The notes under the pieces are model-generated. The model was not told the DNA's origin. It searched no databases and saw only the letters and a program-made list of their open reading frames with translations. A DNA stretch of 64,000 bases, from assembly GCF_023516495.1 (NCBI RefSeq), contig NZ_JAMGBC010000001.1, positions 1,364,001 through 1,428,000 of the forward strand, given 5' to 3'. Position numbers and translations under genes: made by a program. This document shows, in pieces, positions 45,902 through 57,054 of the stretch. Origin of the DNA: Sphingomonas anseongensis (GTDB lineage Bacteria; Pseudomonadota; Alphaproteobacteria; Sphingomonadales; Sphingomonadaceae). Position 1 is the stretch's first letter, and each line of letters begins with the position of its first letter.

Positions 45902-46582
45902 TTAAGCGATCTTCTCGGCGTAGATCATCCGGCCGCCCGCGAGCTTGCGCATCACTTCCCACTGGCTCTTGCGGGAAAAAGCAAAGCAGCCCTCCGACCG
46001 GCCAAGCTTGCCATGTTCGGCAATCATCTCCGGCTCCGCATACCAGGCGTTGTGGATTACGATCGCACGCGCCTCGGCGTTGCTGTTGGTCCAGTCGAGC
46101 CCGCGGACCTTCATCGAAAGGCCGTACTTGCCCTCATAATAGTCCGCCGTGGTGTAGGTGCCGTTCGAGCTCGCATGGCTTCCGAAGTCGTTCGAGAAGC
46201 GCTCAAGGAAGCCCGAATGGTCAGGATCCGAGCCGCGGCCGTGGGCTACCAAGTGGCTTTCGACAGTGCCATCGCGAAGGTCGACAACGTGGAAGCGCGG
46301 ATCACTGGACGGCCTGGTGAAATCGACTATTCCCATCCAGTCGCGGGGCGCGATCCGATGCTGGTCCAACGCCGCCTTGGCGCGCTGGAAAAGTTGCGGA
46401 TCGATTCCGGTCGGCGCAAGCGGCAGCGACGGCTGCACAGGCGGCGGCGGAGGGGCCAGCGGGCTCCTCGTCTGGCCGTAAATCATGTTCGGAAGGCCCA
46501 CGCATCCGGCAGCCGACGAAAATACGGCAGCACCCGCGCCGACGGCGCCCCAGCGCAGCAATTCCCTGCGATTCAAAGACAT
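45902..46582 (-). CDS. Murein L,D-transpeptidase catalytic domain protein (YkuD-like)
   Basis: A 226-residue protein from ATG 46582 (GGGGAGCG upstream). The N-terminus has a Tat-like NRRELLRWGAVGAGAAVFSSAAGC, with a Cys that may be lipidated, then a Pro-rich linker and a catalytic region with HVVDLRDG near the middle and IVIHNAWYAEP plus GRSEGCFAF. The S-x-G-C element supplies the nucleophilic Cys of the L,D-transpeptidase fold. It would make or cut 3-3 peptidoglycan links or attach proteins. Upstream lies a row of three TTCACCG motifs that it shares with rpsU. Confidence 0.85.
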   Translation of the reverse strand: MSLNRRELLRWGAVGAGAAVFSSAAGCVGLPNMIYGQTRSPLAPPPPPVQPSLPLAPTGIDPQLFQRAKAALDQHRIAPRDWMGIVDFTRPSSDPRFHVVDLRDGTVESHLVAHGRGSDPDHSGFLERFSNDFGSHASSNGTYTTADYYEGKYGLSMKVRGLDWTNSNAEARAIVIHNAWYAEPEMIAEHGKLGRSEGCFAFSRKSQWEVMRKLAGGRMIYAEKIA

Positions 46583-46660
46583 TCGCTCCCCAGCTCTCAT
46601 TGGGTCCGTATATCAGAAGAAAGGTTAACCGCCCCCGACCGAACGTTAAGAGTTGCCCGT

Positions 46661-46708
46661 TTCACCGTCTCTGAACCACGATTCACCGCACAAGCGCGTG
46701 ATTCACCG
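46661..46708. promoter_or_regulatory. Three phased TTCACCG motifs between L,D-transpeptidase and rpsU genes
   Basis: TTCACCG occurs at 46661, 46682 and 46702, spacings 21 and 20 bases, on one face of the helix. The last two extend to GATTCACCGC, and the third overlaps a hairpin aagcgcg/cgcgctt (46692-46713). An iterated protein-binding site is inferred; the regulator is unknown. Confidence 0.4.
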
Positions 46709-46865
46709 CGCTTGAAGTGCCTGACGGGCACTGCTAAGGGCCCGCCGCCGCCGCAGGCTTGCTTGCGACGAACAGATTGATGCGCTCCGGCGACGATGGA
46801 GCCTCTGACGATCAGGGGCGTTTTCCGGCCGGGGCTCAATTCGAGAGGAGTTTGACGGGCAGTTT

Positions 46866-47072
46866 ATGCAGATCATCGTTCGCGACAATAATGTCGACCA
46901 GGCGCTGCGCGCGCTGAAGAAGAAGCTGCAGCGTGAAGGCGTCTACCGCGAGATGAAGCTGCGCCGGCATTACGAGAAGCCGTCGGAGAAGCGGGCCCGC
47001 GAGCGCGCTGCCGCAATCCGCCGCGCACGCAAGCTCGAGCGCAAGCGCGCCGAGCGCGAGGGCTCCCGCTAA
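46866..47072 (+). CDS. rpsU: 30S ribosomal protein S21
   Basis: A 68-residue protein with the S21 core [41 protein letters not shown] and the basic tail. The Arg/Ala/Glu-rich C-terminus is typical of alphaproteobacteria. It helps the 30S subunit start translation at the mRNA ribosome site. ATG 46866 follows AGAGGAG with a suitable gap. The 5' region of about 280 bases holds the phased motif array. An FKBP gene starts 40 bases downstream. Confidence 0.96.
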   Translation: MQIIVRDNNVDQALRALKKKLQREGVYREMKLRRHYEKPSEKRARERAAAIRRARKLERKRAEREGSR

Positions 47073-47112
47073 GCCGCTTCCCTATTGGCCGCGCCGGCGC
47101 TAGTCGGGCGGC

Positions 47113-47670
47113 ATGTCGTCAAGCACCCTCTATCACCCGCCCCATCACAAAGGGGCGCTCACCAAATTCTGGATCGCGATCCTCGCGCTGCTCGCCATCG
47201 GCGTCGGACTGGCGTGGATAGGCGCCGGATCGCTTCGGCCCGAGGTCACCTCGTCGGGCCTGCAGTTCCGGGTGGTGAACGAGGGCAAGGGCGAGCCGAT
47301 CACGTCGGTTGACGCCGCTCTCCTCGATTATGTCGGAACGCTGGAGGACGGCACCGTCTTCGACAACAGCGAATCCCACGGCGGCGCCCAGCCGTTCACC
47401 ATGGGCCAGGTGTTCCCCGGCTTCGCCGAAGCGATGGCGAAGATGCGCGAGGGCGGACGCTATCATTTCACCATGCCCAAGAGCCTGGCCTTTGCCGGCC
47501 AGGCTCCTGCCGGCTTCACCGGCGATACGCTGACCTTCGACGTCCAGGTGCGCAAGATCGTGCGCAACGGCGCGGCGATGATGCAGGCCGCCCAAGGCGC
47601 GCAGCAGGAGCCAACCGACCGCGGACCGCCCGAACAGGGGCCGCCGGAGCAGAGGCCACAGCAGCCCTAG
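47113..47670 (+). CDS. FKBP-type peptidyl-prolyl cis-trans isomerase
   Basis: A 185-residue protein with a single transmembrane helix at residues 18-36 (FWIAILALLAIGVGLAW) and a periplasmic FKBP domain: LDYVGTLEDGTVFDNSESHGGAQPFTMGQVFPGFAEAMAKMREGGRY. The usual Tyr, Asp and Phe pocket residues are visible. The C-terminus is a Gln/Pro-rich tail (QGPPEQRPQQP). It should help folding of envelope proteins. It ends two bases before the convergent signal peptidase gene. Confidence 0.88.
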   Translation: MSSSTLYHPPHHKGALTKFWIAILALLAIGVGLAWIGAGSLRPEVTSSGLQFRVVNEGKGEPITSVDAALLDYVGTLEDGTVFDNSESHGGAQPFTMGQVFPGFAEAMAKMREGGRYHFTMPKSLAFAGQAPAGFTGDTLTFDVQVRKIVRNGAAMMQAAQGAQQEPTDRGPPEQGPPEQRPQQP

Positions 47671-47672
47671 CG

Positions 47673-48572
47673 TTATTTCGCCGGCGACTGTCCCGAATGG
47701 GCAGGCCGGAGCGAAGTCCCCGCCCTCCCGCTTCGAAGCGCTTCGAACCAGCTGAGCGGGTTCAGGAGCTGGGTCGTCCCATCGAGGGAGAAAGTGATGA
47801 ACTCGGCGCGGCCGCCGATATTCTCCCACGGCACGGGGCCGCCGAGGCCGTGGTCCGGATAACCCGCGCCAAAGCGGCTGTCGGCGCTCTTGTCGCGGTT
47901 GTCGCCCATCAGGAAGACGTGGTCGGGGCCGACCTTCACCGGGCCGTAATCGTCACCGATGCTCTGGCCGAGGTCGATCGTGTCGTAGGTGGCGCCGTTT
48001 GGGAGCGTCTCGCGAACGATCGGGAGCCGGCAATAGCGCTTGCCGTCAGCCCCGTCCGTCATGAAACCCGAAAATTCGATTCCGCAGGGAACGTTCGCGT
48101 CGACCGGGATCATCGCAGGGGGCCGCTTTTCCCACTTCACCATCTGGCCGTTGAGGATTAGCCGCCCGCCGCGAACCTCAACGGTATCGCCGGGAATGCC
48201 GATCACCCGCTTGATATAATCTTCGCTGCTATCCGGTGGAGTGACGATGACGACGTCGCCGCGCTTGGGCATCTTGCCGAGCAGCCGGCCCTGCCAATGC
48301 GGAAGCACGTGGAAGCTCGGGGACACCCATGACCAGCCGTAGGGATATTTGCTCACCACCAGCCGGTCGCCCTTGAGCAGGCCGGGCATCATCGATTCCG
48401 ACGGGATGTAGAACGGCTTGGCGACGAAACTGTGGAAGGCGAGCACCGCGAGCAGCACCCAGATCAGCCCCTTCACCTCGCGCCAGATGGCCGAGCCTTT
48501 TCCTTCCGTTTTCGCCGGTTCGCCGTCGGGCGCATCGTCCTTCACGAGGGCCCCGTCTTCAGCCAATTCCAT
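47673..48572 (-). CDS. lepB: Signal peptidase I
   Basis: A 299-residue inner-membrane protease with a single N-terminal helix ([21 protein letters not shown]). It has the S26 boxes [14 protein letters not shown] (nucleophile Ser) and [12 protein letters not shown] (catalytic Lys), plus [12 protein letters not shown] near the end. It removes signal peptides of exported proteins. ATG 48572 is chosen, with GGAAGGA upstream and a 14-base overlap with acpS. The TTG at 48590 is possible but less favoured. First recognisable end of the leftward pyrE-pdxJ-acpS-lepB operon. Confidence 0.95.
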   Translation of the reverse strand: MELAEDGALVKDDAPDGEPAKTEGKGSAIWREVKGLIWVLLAVLAFHSFVAKPFYIPSESMMPGLLKGDRLVVSKYPYGWSWVSPSFHVLPHWQGRLLGKMPKRGDVVIVTPPDSSEDYIKRVIGIPGDTVEVRGGRLILNGQMVKWEKRPPAMIPVDANVPCGIEFSGFMTDGADGKRYCRLPIVRETLPNGATYDTIDLGQSIGDDYGPVKVGPDHVFLMGDNRDKSADSRFGAGYPDHGLGGPVPWENIGGRAEFITFSLDGTTQLLNPLSWFEALRSGRAGTSLRPAHSGQSPAK

Positions 48573-48975
48573 CTCCGTCCTTCCGGGCAACGAGGATCAC
48601 GAACGCCTGCGCCCATGGATATTCGTCGGTTAGTGTGAGGTGAATGTCGACTGCGTGGCCTTCCGGCGCAAGAGCGTCAAGCCGCGCCCTTGCTCCGCCG
48701 GTAAGCTGGAGCGTCGGCTGGCCCGACGGCAGATTGACCACTCCGATGTCCTTCATGAACACGCCGCGCTTGAAACCGGTGCCGACCGCCTTGGAGAAAG
48801 CCTCCTTCGCAGCGAACCGTTTCGCAAGGGTGCCGGCGCGAGTGTAGGGACGCCGGGCAGCCTTCGCCTGCTCGGTGTCCGTGAAGACCCGCTGCACGAA
48901 TCTGTCGCCGAACCGCTCCAGCGATTTTTCGATGCGCCGGATGTCGCACAGGTCGTTGCCGATGCCGACGATCAT
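48559..48975 (-). CDS. acpS: Holo-[acyl-carrier-protein] synthase
   Basis: A 138-residue 4'-phosphopantetheinyl transferase. It begins [20 protein letters not shown] with the Asp ligand of Mg2+, contains the [17 protein letters not shown] motif with the second acidic ligand, and has the [18 protein letters not shown] end. It transfers phosphopantetheine from CoA to acyl carrier protein. The ATG at 48975 overlaps the pdxJ stop (ATGA). The usual acpS-pdxJ pairing and the shared operon with lepB are standard for alphaproteobacteria. Confidence 0.95.
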   Translation of the reverse strand: MIVGIGNDLCDIRRIEKSLERFGDRFVQRVFTDTEQAKAARRPYTRAGTLAKRFAAKEAFSKAVGTGFKRGVFMKDIGVVNLPSGQPTLQLTGGARARLDALAPEGHAVDIHLTLTDEYPWAQAFVILVARKDGDGIG

Positions 48976-49700
48976 CGCGCGGCGTCCATCAACTCGCGCA
49001 TCCGGCGAACGCTTGCATCGAGGCCAGTAAAGATCGCTTCGCCGACCAGGAAATGGCCAATGTTGAGCTCGGCGATCTGGGGGATCGCGGCGACGGGCTG
49101 CACATTGTCGAAGGTCAGGCCGTGGCCGGCATGGGGCTCGATCCCGTTCTTCACGGCAAGCGCGGCGCAATCGGCGATGCGCTTCAGCTCGGATGAGCGC
49201 TCGTCGCCCTCGAGATGGGCAAAACGGCCGGTGTGGAACTCCACGACCGGAGCGCCGAGCCGGGCGGCTGCGGCGACCTGCTCCTCAGTCGGCTCGATGA
49301 ACAGGCTCACGCGGATGTTCGCCGAGCCGAGCTTGTCGACATAATAAGCAAGGTGGTTGTGCTGTCCCACGGCGTCGAGGCCGCCCTCGGTCGTCCGCTC
49401 CTCGCGCTTTTCGGGTACGATGCAGGCGGCGTGCGGCCGGTGAGCGAGCGCAATAGCGAGCATCTCCTCGGTCGCCGCCATTTCAAGGTTCAGCGGAAGG
49501 TCGATTTCGGCCATCAGCCGGTCGATGTCCGCGTCAGTGATGTGGCGGCGGTCCTCGCGGAGATGGGCGGTGATCCCGTCGGCTCCCGCTCCTGCGGCGA
49601 TCAGGGCAGCCCGAACCGGATCCGGATGATCGCCGCCCCGCGCGTTCCTTATGGTCGCGACGTGGTCGATATTGACGCCGAGGCGGAGCCGGTTGCTCAA
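48972..49700 (-). CDS. pdxJ: Pyridoxine 5'-phosphate synthase
   Basis: A 242-residue TIM-barrel enzyme that condenses 1-deoxy-xylulose 5-phosphate with 3-amino-2-oxopropyl phosphate. Landmarks are [18 protein letters not shown] with the catalytic Glu/His area, [25 protein letters not shown] and the Gly-rich [26 protein letters not shown] end. It overlaps pyrE upstream by four bases and acpS downstream by four. It should be functional and co-translated. Confidence 0.96.
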   Translation of the reverse strand: MSNRLRLGVNIDHVATIRNARGGDHPDPVRAALIAAGAGADGITAHLREDRRHITDADIDRLMAEIDLPLNLEMAATEEMLAIALAHRPHAACIVPEKREERTTEGGLDAVGQHNHLAYYVDKLGSANIRVSLFIEPTEEQVAAAARLGAPVVEFHTGRFAHLEGDERSSELKRIADCAALAVKNGIEPHAGHGLTFDNVQPVAAIPQIAELNIGHFLVGEAIFTGLDASVRRMRELMDAAR

Positions 49701-50281
49701 GCGGCCGCGCGGCTCCCTGGTTTCACCGGCGGGATCTGCGCCAGCTCGGGCGGCACCTCTTCGGGCTTGTAGGCGGGAACGTCGATTCGGATCAGCGCGG
49801 TGTAGGGGACGCCGAGGTCGGCCGTGCCATTGCTCCGGTCGACCAGAGACGCGGCCGCGATCACCCTGCCCCCGGCAGCTTCGACCGCGGCGATCGCTTC
49901 GCGCGACGAAAGGCCGGTCGTGACGACGTCCTCGACCAGGAGCACGCGCTGCCCCGGCTCGATGCGGAAGCCGCGGCGAAGCTCGAACGTGCCCTCCGGC
50001 CGCTCGACGAAGATCGCCGGCTTGCCGAGGGCCCGACCCATTTCATGGCCGATGATGACCCCGCCCATCGCCGGCGAGACGACGAGATCGATCTCGTTGC
50101 GGACGCCGGCGGGGATCTTGTCGGCGAGAGCGCGGGCCATCTTCTCAGCCCTTGCCGGCTCCATGAGCAACCGCGCGCACTGCAGGTAGCGCGGACTACG
50201 CAACCCCGACGACAGGATGAAATGACCTTCCAGAAGCGCGTGCGCATCCCGGAATTCCGCGAGAATCTCGTCGTCGGTCAT
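49697..50281 (-). CDS. pyrE: Orotate phosphoribosyltransferase
   Basis: A 194-residue enzyme from ATG 50281 ([21 protein letters not shown]). It shows [36 protein letters not shown] and the PRPP motif [18 protein letters not shown]. It makes OMP in pyrimidine synthesis. It heads the leftward pyrE-pdxJ-acpS-lepB operon; the divergent coxB promoter lies in the same 172-base gap. An in-frame reading 20 residues upstream lacks the family start and is not used. Confidence 0.95.
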   Translation of the reverse strand: MTDDEILAEFRDAHALLEGHFILSSGLRSPRYLQCARLLMEPARAEKMARALADKIPAGVRNEIDLVVSPAMGGVIIGHEMGRALGKPAIFVERPEGTFELRRGFRIEPGQRVLLVEDVVTTGLSSREAIAAVEAAGGRVIAAASLVDRSNGTADLGVPYTALIRIDVPAYKPEEVPPELAQIPPVKPGSRAAA

Positions 50282-50358
50282 TCGCGCCTTCCTGGCTGGT
50301 TCCGGGTGAGGCCGAATAGGCGCTGGCGGCCGATGCTTCAACCGCCAGAGAAGGGGAG

Positions 50359-50387
50359 TTGAGGGGAGCGGAACCCGCGCCTATAGA
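50359..50387 (+). promoter_or_regulatory. Candidate sigma-70-type promoter of coxB
   Basis: TTGAGG at 50359-50364 and TATAGA at 50382-50387 with an exact 17-base spacer, 67 bases before the coxB start. Each box matches four of six consensus bases. This is the best promoter-like pair seen in the gap. Confidence 0.4.
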
Positions 50388-50453
50388 GGCCGCAATTCGG
50401 GGCCGCGCCACGGCGACTCTCCCCGATTCAATTCACTGTACCCTGGGGTGCGA

Positions 50454-51524
50454 ATGAAACTCTTTGGATGGGCGATTGCCCTTGCCGCAATCCTGGCGAC
50501 ACCAGCCGCCGCGCAATCGGCAAACCCGACGAACCAGGCAGCCCCGGCTGCTGCAACTGCTGCAGCGCCTGCGGGCAATGCGATGGCCACCGACCCGGGT
50601 GGAACCGGCGGACCCGCCCAGGCGGCGACCGCTCCTTTCCAGTACGAGGCGCCGACCACCGGAATCGGCGAGCCGGTTCCGGGAGGCTGGAGCACCCAGG
50701 AGCAGGTGACCGAGGTCGGGCGCGAAGCCGCGACCTTCCATAACATCTGGCTTCTCGGGCTGTGCGCCGCGATCACCGCGGTCGTCCTCATCCTGCTTCT
50801 CTACGTCATGTTCCGGTACCGGCGCGGGGCCAATCCGACTCCGTCGAGGACCTCGCACAACACGATGATCGAGGTCGTGTGGACCGTCGTTCCGGTGCTG
50901 ATCCTGGTGGCGATCGCGATCCCGTCGATCCGGCTCATGCGCGCCCAATATGCGTTTCCGAAGGCCGACCTGACGGTCAAGGTCATCGGCAACCAATGGT
51001 ATTGGACCTACCAATATCCGGACAATGGCGGGATGGAGATCGTCTCCAACATCCTGAGGGAACCGGGCGATCCGACCCTGAAGCCGGGCGACCGATTCCG
51101 CACCGACGCCGACGGGCCGCCGCTGCTCGCGGTCGACGATCGCATGGTCATCCCGGCGGGCAAGGTGGTGAAGTTCATCGTCACTTCGAACGACGTGATC
51201 CACAGCTTCGCTATGCCGTCCTTCTGGCTGAAGATCGACGCCAACCCGGGCCAGCTCAACGAGACCTGGGCCAAGGTCGATCGGCCGGGCGTCTATTTCG
51301 GTCAATGCTCGGAGCTTTGCGGCGCCCGCCACGGCTACATGCCGATCGTGATCGAGGCGGTCCCGCCCGAGAAATTCGCCGCCTGGGTGGCTTCGAAGGG
51401 CGGCACCATGCCCGGCGCGACTCCTGCCGTAGCGCCGGCAGGCGCTCAGCCGGCGGTCACGCCCGCCGCCCAGCCCAATCCGCCAACTCCGTCGGCCGCC
51501 GACCGCGCCACCGCCAACGACTGA
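50454..51524 (+). CDS. coxB: Cytochrome c oxidase subunit II
   Basis: A 356-residue subunit with an N-terminal signal peptide (LFGWAIALAAILATPAAAQ), a low-complexity Ala/Pro linker, two transmembrane helices and the periplasmic CuA domain. The copper motif is GQCSELCGARHGYM, with Cys285, Cys289 and His293 plus the Glu between the Cys residues. A C-terminal Ala/Pro tail of about 40 residues follows. ATG 50454 is chosen, with GGGG five bases upstream. It accepts electrons from cytochrome c. ctaD follows 18 bases later. Confidence 0.95.
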   Translation: MKLFGWAIALAAILATPAAAQSANPTNQAAPAAATAAAPAGNAMATDPGGTGGPAQAATAPFQYEAPTTGIGEPVPGGWSTQEQVTEVGREAATFHNIWLLGLCAAITAVVLILLLYVMFRYRRGANPTPSRTSHNTMIEVVWTVVPVLILVAIAIPSIRLMRAQYAFPKADLTVKVIGNQWYWTYQYPDNGGMEIVSNILREPGDPTLKPGDRFRTDADGPPLLAVDDRMVIPAGKVVKFIVTSNDVIHSFAMPSFWLKIDANPGQLNETWAKVDRPGVYFGQCSELCGARHGYMPIVIEAVPPEKFAAWVASKGGTMPGATPAVAPAGAQPAVTPAAQPNPPTPSAADRATAND

Positions 51525-53222
<1,698 letters not shown>

Positions 53223-53244
53223 TCTGGGGGAGACCAGGAAAAAC

Positions 53245-53277
53245 GGCCCGTCCTGCAGCCGCAGGGCGGGCCTTTTT
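53245..53277 (+). terminator. Rho-independent terminator of coxB-ctaD
   Basis: Stem ggcccgtcctgc / gcagggcgggcc (12 base pairs with one G-T pair), a four-base loop agcc and a run of five T. It lies 23 bases after the ctaD stop. Confidence 0.88.
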
Positions 53278-53474
53278 CATTGTCGTCCGTCCACGCCAGG
53301 CGCGCGCTTTGACTTCCGTGGCCGGAGGCACCACATCCCTAGTGCCATGATGAAAACGCGAACCATCCGTTTGAACGCGCACGCGGGACAGATTCCGGCC
53401 CGAGCCTAGCCCCGGGCTGCGATTCGCGCTGCCCGGGGCAGGGCATCATCCAACAAAATCAGAAGAGTGAAGAC

Positions 53475-53909
53475 ATGGCCAATCCCAAGGCGGGCACTCC
53501 ACGCCCGCAGATCCATTTGCTTGCATCCGAATCCGACATGGTCGCCGGACTTGCCCTCCAGGCGGAGGAGCGCCAGCCCGTCGTCGCCGCAATGCTTCTC
53601 GGAGAAATCGAGCGAGCAGAGCTGTACGATCCCGAAAGCCTTCCCGACGATGCGGTAAGGCTCGGCTCAGATGTCGACTTCGTCGACGAGAAGACCAGCC
53701 AGCTGCGCAAGGTCCGCATCGTGCTGCCTCTCCACGCCAACATCGCCGAGGGACGGATCTCGATCCTGACCCCGATGGGCGCGGCTCTCTATGGACTGAG
53801 GACCGACGACAGCATCGACTGGCCCGACCTGGACGGAAAGTCGCGGCGAATCCGGATCGTCCGTGTCAGTCAGAGCGCGGCTGGCGCGAGTCAGCCGTCC
53901 GTCAATTGA
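53475..53909 (+). CDS. Rnk-like GreA/GreB family regulator of nucleoside diphosphate kinase
   Basis: A 144-residue protein with a C-terminal GreA-type domain: LGSDVDFVDEKTSQLRKVRIVLPLHANIAEGRISILTPMGAALYGLRTDDSIDW. The short N-terminal part replaces the long coiled coil of GreA, as in Rnk, which binds RNA polymerase without the cleavage function. The start ATG 53475 follows AAGAGTGAAGAC. It stands alone, convergent with a cyclophilin gene. Role in nucleotide homeostasis is taken from the family. Confidence 0.85.
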   Translation: MANPKAGTPRPQIHLLASESDMVAGLALQAEERQPVVAAMLLGEIERAELYDPESLPDDAVRLGSDVDFVDEKTSQLRKVRIVLPLHANIAEGRISILTPMGAALYGLRTDDSIDWPDLDGKSRRIRIVRVSQSAAGASQPSVN

Positions 53910-53924
53910 AAGGTTGAGAGTCCG

Positions 53925-54527
53925 CTAGTCCTTCACCCGCTCGATTTTGACGATCCTTATCGGCGGATCGAGGATCTGGCCTTTCATCGCGCCCTCCCCC
54001 TTGGTCGCCGAAACCGGCGCTTCGAGGATGGCCTTCACGACGTCCATTCCTTCGACAACCTGGCCGAAGGCGGCAAAGCCGTCGGGGCCGTCGAAGGCGG
54101 GGATGTCGGTCGTCTCGATGAAGAAATCGGCCTGGGCCTTGCCGGGCTCGAACGCCGCCATGGCGATGGAGCCCGCCTTGTTCTGGATCCCGGTCTTGCC
54201 GGAAGATTCGAAAGCCACCGGCGGATTGAGCTTGCGCGCGTCGCTGGTGATCCCGCCCTGGATAAGACCTCCCGCGCCGTAGGGCATCGCGCGGTAGAAG
54301 CTTTCGCCATCGAATTTGTGGGTGTCGACATAACGAAGGAAGTTCTCGGTCGTAAGCGGCGCGTGGAGCCGGTCGAGCGCGACCAGGATGCGCCCCATGC
54401 TCGTTTCGATGGCCACGGGCACGCGGTCGCTGTGGATCGGCGGCTTGATCAGGTCGACGTTGGTGGCCTGGGCAAAGGCCGGCGCTGCGACAGCGGCGAG
54501 GATGAGTGCGATTCGGTTGAGCATCAT
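53925..54527 (-). CDS. Exported cyclophilin-type peptidyl-prolyl cis-trans isomerase
   Basis: A 200-residue protein with a signal peptide (LNRIALILAAVAAPAFAQ). The isomerase domain carries VAIETSMGRILVALDRLHAPLTTENFLRYV, SFYRAMPYGAGGLIQGG, SIAMAAFEPGKAQADFFIETTDIPAFDG and GFAAFGQVVEGMDVV, which follow the CypA/PpiA order. The FFI (F-x-I) and GFAAFG residues of the pocket are present. It works in the periplasm. Two adjacent ATG codons (54527 and 54524) are possible starts. Convergent with the Rnk gene and divergent from ctaB. Confidence 0.9.
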   Translation of the reverse strand: MMLNRIALILAAVAAPAFAQATNVDLIKPPIHSDRVPVAIETSMGRILVALDRLHAPLTTENFLRYVDTHKFDGESFYRAMPYGAGGLIQGGITSDARKLNPPVAFESSGKTGIQNKAGSIAMAAFEPGKAQADFFIETTDIPAFDGPDGFAAFGQVVEGMDVVKAILEAPVSATKGEGAMKGQILDPPIRIVKIERVKD

Positions 54528-54601
54528 GCGGCCTTGATAGCCCGATCCCGCTCCCGTGAGAGGGGGTTTTCGCCACGCCTCCAACCCCTTATAGGGCGGC
54601 C

Positions 54602-55513
54602 GTGCCCACAGTACCGATGACAAGTCCAGCCGCGCTTCCCGCGGACTGGCGCGATCTCTACGCGCTGACGAAGCCGGGCGTGATGCGCCTGGTCGTCTTC
54701 ACCGCCTTGTGCGGCTTGCTCGCCGCGCCGGTCATGCCGCCGCTGGTCATCGGCTTCACCGCCATCCTGTGCATCGCGCTCGGTGCCGGAGCAGCCGGCG
54801 CTCTCAATCAATGGTATGAGTCAGACCTCGACGCGAAGATGAAACGGACGGCCAAGCGGCCGCTTCCCGCGGGTCGGCTCGACCGCCAAACCGCGCTTCA
54901 CTTCGGAGTGGGCCTCGCCTTCTTCTCGGTCATCCTGATGGAGCTTGCGACCAACGCTCTCGCGGCCATACTGCTTGCCGCCTCGATCCTCTTCTACGTG
55001 CTCATCTATACCGTCTGGCTGAAGCGCCGGACCGCCCAAAACATCGTCATCGGCGGTGCTGCGGGCGCCTTCCCGCCGCTGATCGGCTGGGTGGCAGCTA
55101 CCGGGCGAATCGAGCTGCTTCCAGTGCTGCTGTTCGCGATCATCTTCCTTTGGACGCCGCCGCATTTCTGGGCGCTCAGCCTGTTCGTCCGCTCCGACTA
55201 TGCCGCCGCGAGCGTGCCGATGATGCCCGTCGTTGCAGGCGTTGACGCGACCCGCCGCCAGATCCTGATCTACAGCGTCATCATGGCTGCGGCTGCGGTC
55301 GCGCCCTGGCCACTGGGGCTGACCGGATGGATCTACGGAGCAGCGACCGCGGGCTTGGGAGCGGTCTTCGTCGCCTTCGCGATCGCCGTCTCAAACAACC
55401 GCGCGACCGAGCCCCAGGAGATGCGGCCGGAGAAACGGCTGTTCGCCTTCTCGATCGTCTACCTGTTCGCGCTTTTCACGGCCCTCGTCGTCGACCGCTG
55501 GCTGCTCGGATGA
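54602..55513 (+). CDS. ctaB: Protoheme IX farnesyltransferase (heme O synthase)
   Basis: A 303-residue UbiA-type prenyltransferase with about nine helices. The Asp-rich substrate motifs are [22 protein letters not shown] and [13 protein letters not shown], and the family start [20 protein letters not shown] is clear. It makes heme O, precursor of heme A for the oxidase encoded upstream. GTG 54602 is the start, with AGGG ahead. Its stop overlaps the next small gene by four bases. It begins a tightly packed operon through to the methyltransferase gene. Confidence 0.95.
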   Translation: MPTVPMTSPAALPADWRDLYALTKPGVMRLVVFTALCGLLAAPVMPPLVIGFTAILCIALGAGAAGALNQWYESDLDAKMKRTAKRPLPAGRLDRQTALHFGVGLAFFSVILMELATNALAAILLAASILFYVLIYTVWLKRRTAQNIVIGGAAGAFPPLIGWVAATGRIELLPVLLFAIIFLWTPPHFWALSLFVRSDYAAASVPMMPVVAGVDATRRQILIYSVIMAAAAVAPWPLGLTGWIYGAATAGLGAVFVAFAIAVSNNRATEPQEMRPEKRLFAFSIVYLFALFTALVVDRWLLG

Positions 55514-55656
55514 CCCAGGCCAACGAACCACGGCCGGAGGATGAACTGGTTCGCGCGCGCCAGCGCGACCGAGCGCGGATCATGGCCTGGCTGCTCGGCG
55601 GGCTGGTGTTTCTGTTGTTCCTGATCACTCTTGTGAAGGTCGGCGGCGGCAAGTGA
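55510..55656 (+). CDS. 48-residue membrane protein between ctaB and ctaG (CoxF-like position)
   Basis: ATG 55510 overlaps the ctaB stop (ATGA) and the 3' end overlaps ctaG. The product is [20 protein letters not shown] followed by one helix, [21 protein letters not shown]. In alphaproteobacteria a small single-helix protein often fills this place in the cta operon and is sometimes named CoxF; sequence conservation is low. A role in oxidase assembly is inferred from position only. Confidence 0.75.
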   Translation: MTQANEPRPEDELVRARQRDRARIMAWLLGGLVFLLFLITLVKVGGGK

Positions 55657-56204
55657 GCACGACCGTCAACCGCAACAACCGCACCGCCGCGATCATGGCC
55701 ATGATGGGCCTTTTGATGCTCGGCCTCGCCTTCGCCTCGGTGCCGCTGTACCGCATTTTCTGCCAGGTGACCGGCTATGGCGGGACGACCCAGCGCGCCG
55801 AGGCCGCGCCCGGAGCCCAACTCGCCGAAGGCAAAATCGGAGTGCGTTTCGACGCGAATGTGAGCACCACGCTGCCGTGGAAATTCGAGCCGGTTCAGGA
55901 GCGCGTTCAGGTCGTCCCCGGCGCGTCGACCAAGATCCTCTACCGGGCGACGAACATGGTGGCGCGGCCGACAACGGGGCAAGCGGTGTTCAACGTCTCG
56001 CCCGCCGAGGTCGGCAAATATTTCAGCAAGATCGAATGCTTCTGCTTCACCGAGCAGACGCTGAGGGGCGGCCAGACCGTCGACATGCCTGTGGTGTTTT
56101 TCGTCGACCCCAAAGTGCGCGAGGACGCGGACACCAAGGGGATCGACGAGATCACTCTCAGCTACACATTTTATCCAGTGGAAACCGGCGGCTCGGGAAG
56201 CTAG
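55653..56204 (+). CDS. ctaG: Cytochrome c oxidase assembly protein (Cox11)
   Basis: A 183-residue protein from GTG 55653. One N-terminal helix ([20 protein letters not shown]) precedes a periplasmic immunoglobulin-like domain with [12 protein letters not shown] and the copper-binding motif [10 protein letters not shown], both Cys present. It delivers copper to the CuB site of subunit I. It couples to the small upstream protein by overlapping ends and is followed after 31 bases by ctaE. Confidence 0.95.
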   Translation: MSTTVNRNNRTAAIMAMMGLLMLGLAFASVPLYRIFCQVTGYGGTTQRAEAAPGAQLAEGKIGVRFDANVSTTLPWKFEPVQERVQVVPGASTKILYRATNMVARPTTGQAVFNVSPAEVGKYFSKIECFCFTEQTLRGGQTVDMPVVFFVDPKVREDADTKGIDEITLSYTFYPVETGGSGS

Positions 56205-56235
56205 AGGCCGCGAAGAGAATTACGAGGGAAGACTA

Positions 56236-57054
56236 ATGGCGGGCACGCAGAACCACGATTACCATTTGGTCAATCCGGACCCCTGGCCGATCATCGGCGC
56301 CTTTTCGGCGCTGGCGCTGTTCGGCGGGGCGGTCATGTGGTTCCACGCCAATCCCTATGGCGTGCCGGTCATGATCGCCGGCTTCGTGATGGTCCTGGTC
56401 ACCATGTGGCAATGGTGGCGGAACACGATCGATGAGGCGCACCAGGGCTATCACACCCCAGTGGTCCAGCTTCACCTGCGCTACGGGATGATCCTGTTCA
56501 TCGCATCTGAGGTAATGTTCTTCCTCGCCTGGTTCTGGGCGTTCTACAGCTCTGCCCTGTTTCCTTCGGCGGTGGACGCGGTCGGCGGAGTGTGGCCGCC
56601 AAAGGGCGTCGAGGTGCTCGACCCGTTCGGCTTCCCGCTGCTGAACACCTTGATCCTTCTGTGCTCGGGCACCACCGTCACATGGGCGCACCATTCGCTG
56701 ATCCATGGCGACCGGCAGGGGCTGAAGCTCGGGCTGTTGCTGACCATCTTGCTCGGCCTCACCTTCACCGGCGTCCAGGCCTACGAATACATCCACGCGC
56801 CGTTCGCGTTCAAAGGAAGCATCTACGGCTCGACCTTCTTCATGGCGACCGGCTTCCACGGCTTCCACGTGATCGTCGGAACGATCTTCCTGATCGTGTG
56901 CCTGGCTCGGGCCAACAAGGGCCACTTCACTCCAAGGCAGCATTTCGGCTTCGAAGCGGCCGCCTGGTACTGGCACTTCGTCGACGTGGTGTGGCTGTTC
57001 CTGTTCACCTCGATCTACGTCTGGGGCGGCTGGGGCGCGCCGACCGCGGGATAG
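56236..57054 (+). CDS. ctaE: Cytochrome c oxidase subunit III
   Basis: A 272-residue subunit with seven helices. The family residues [31 protein letters not shown] and [14 protein letters not shown] are present, as is [15 protein letters not shown] at the end. It stabilises subunit I and guides oxygen. ATG 56236 has GAGGGAAGA upstream. The TAG overlaps the GTG of the DUF983 gene by one base. Confidence 0.96.
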   Translation: MAGTQNHDYHLVNPDPWPIIGAFSALALFGGAVMWFHANPYGVPVMIAGFVMVLVTMWQWWRNTIDEAHQGYHTPVVQLHLRYGMILFIASEVMFFLAWFWAFYSSALFPSAVDAVGGVWPPKGVEVLDPFGFPLLNTLILLCSGTTVTWAHHSLIHGDRQGLKLGLLLTILLGLTFTGVQAYEYIHAPFAFKGSIYGSTFFMATGFHGFHVIVGTIFLIVCLARANKGHFTPRQHFGFEAAAWYWHFVDVVWLFLFTSIYVWGGWGAPTAG

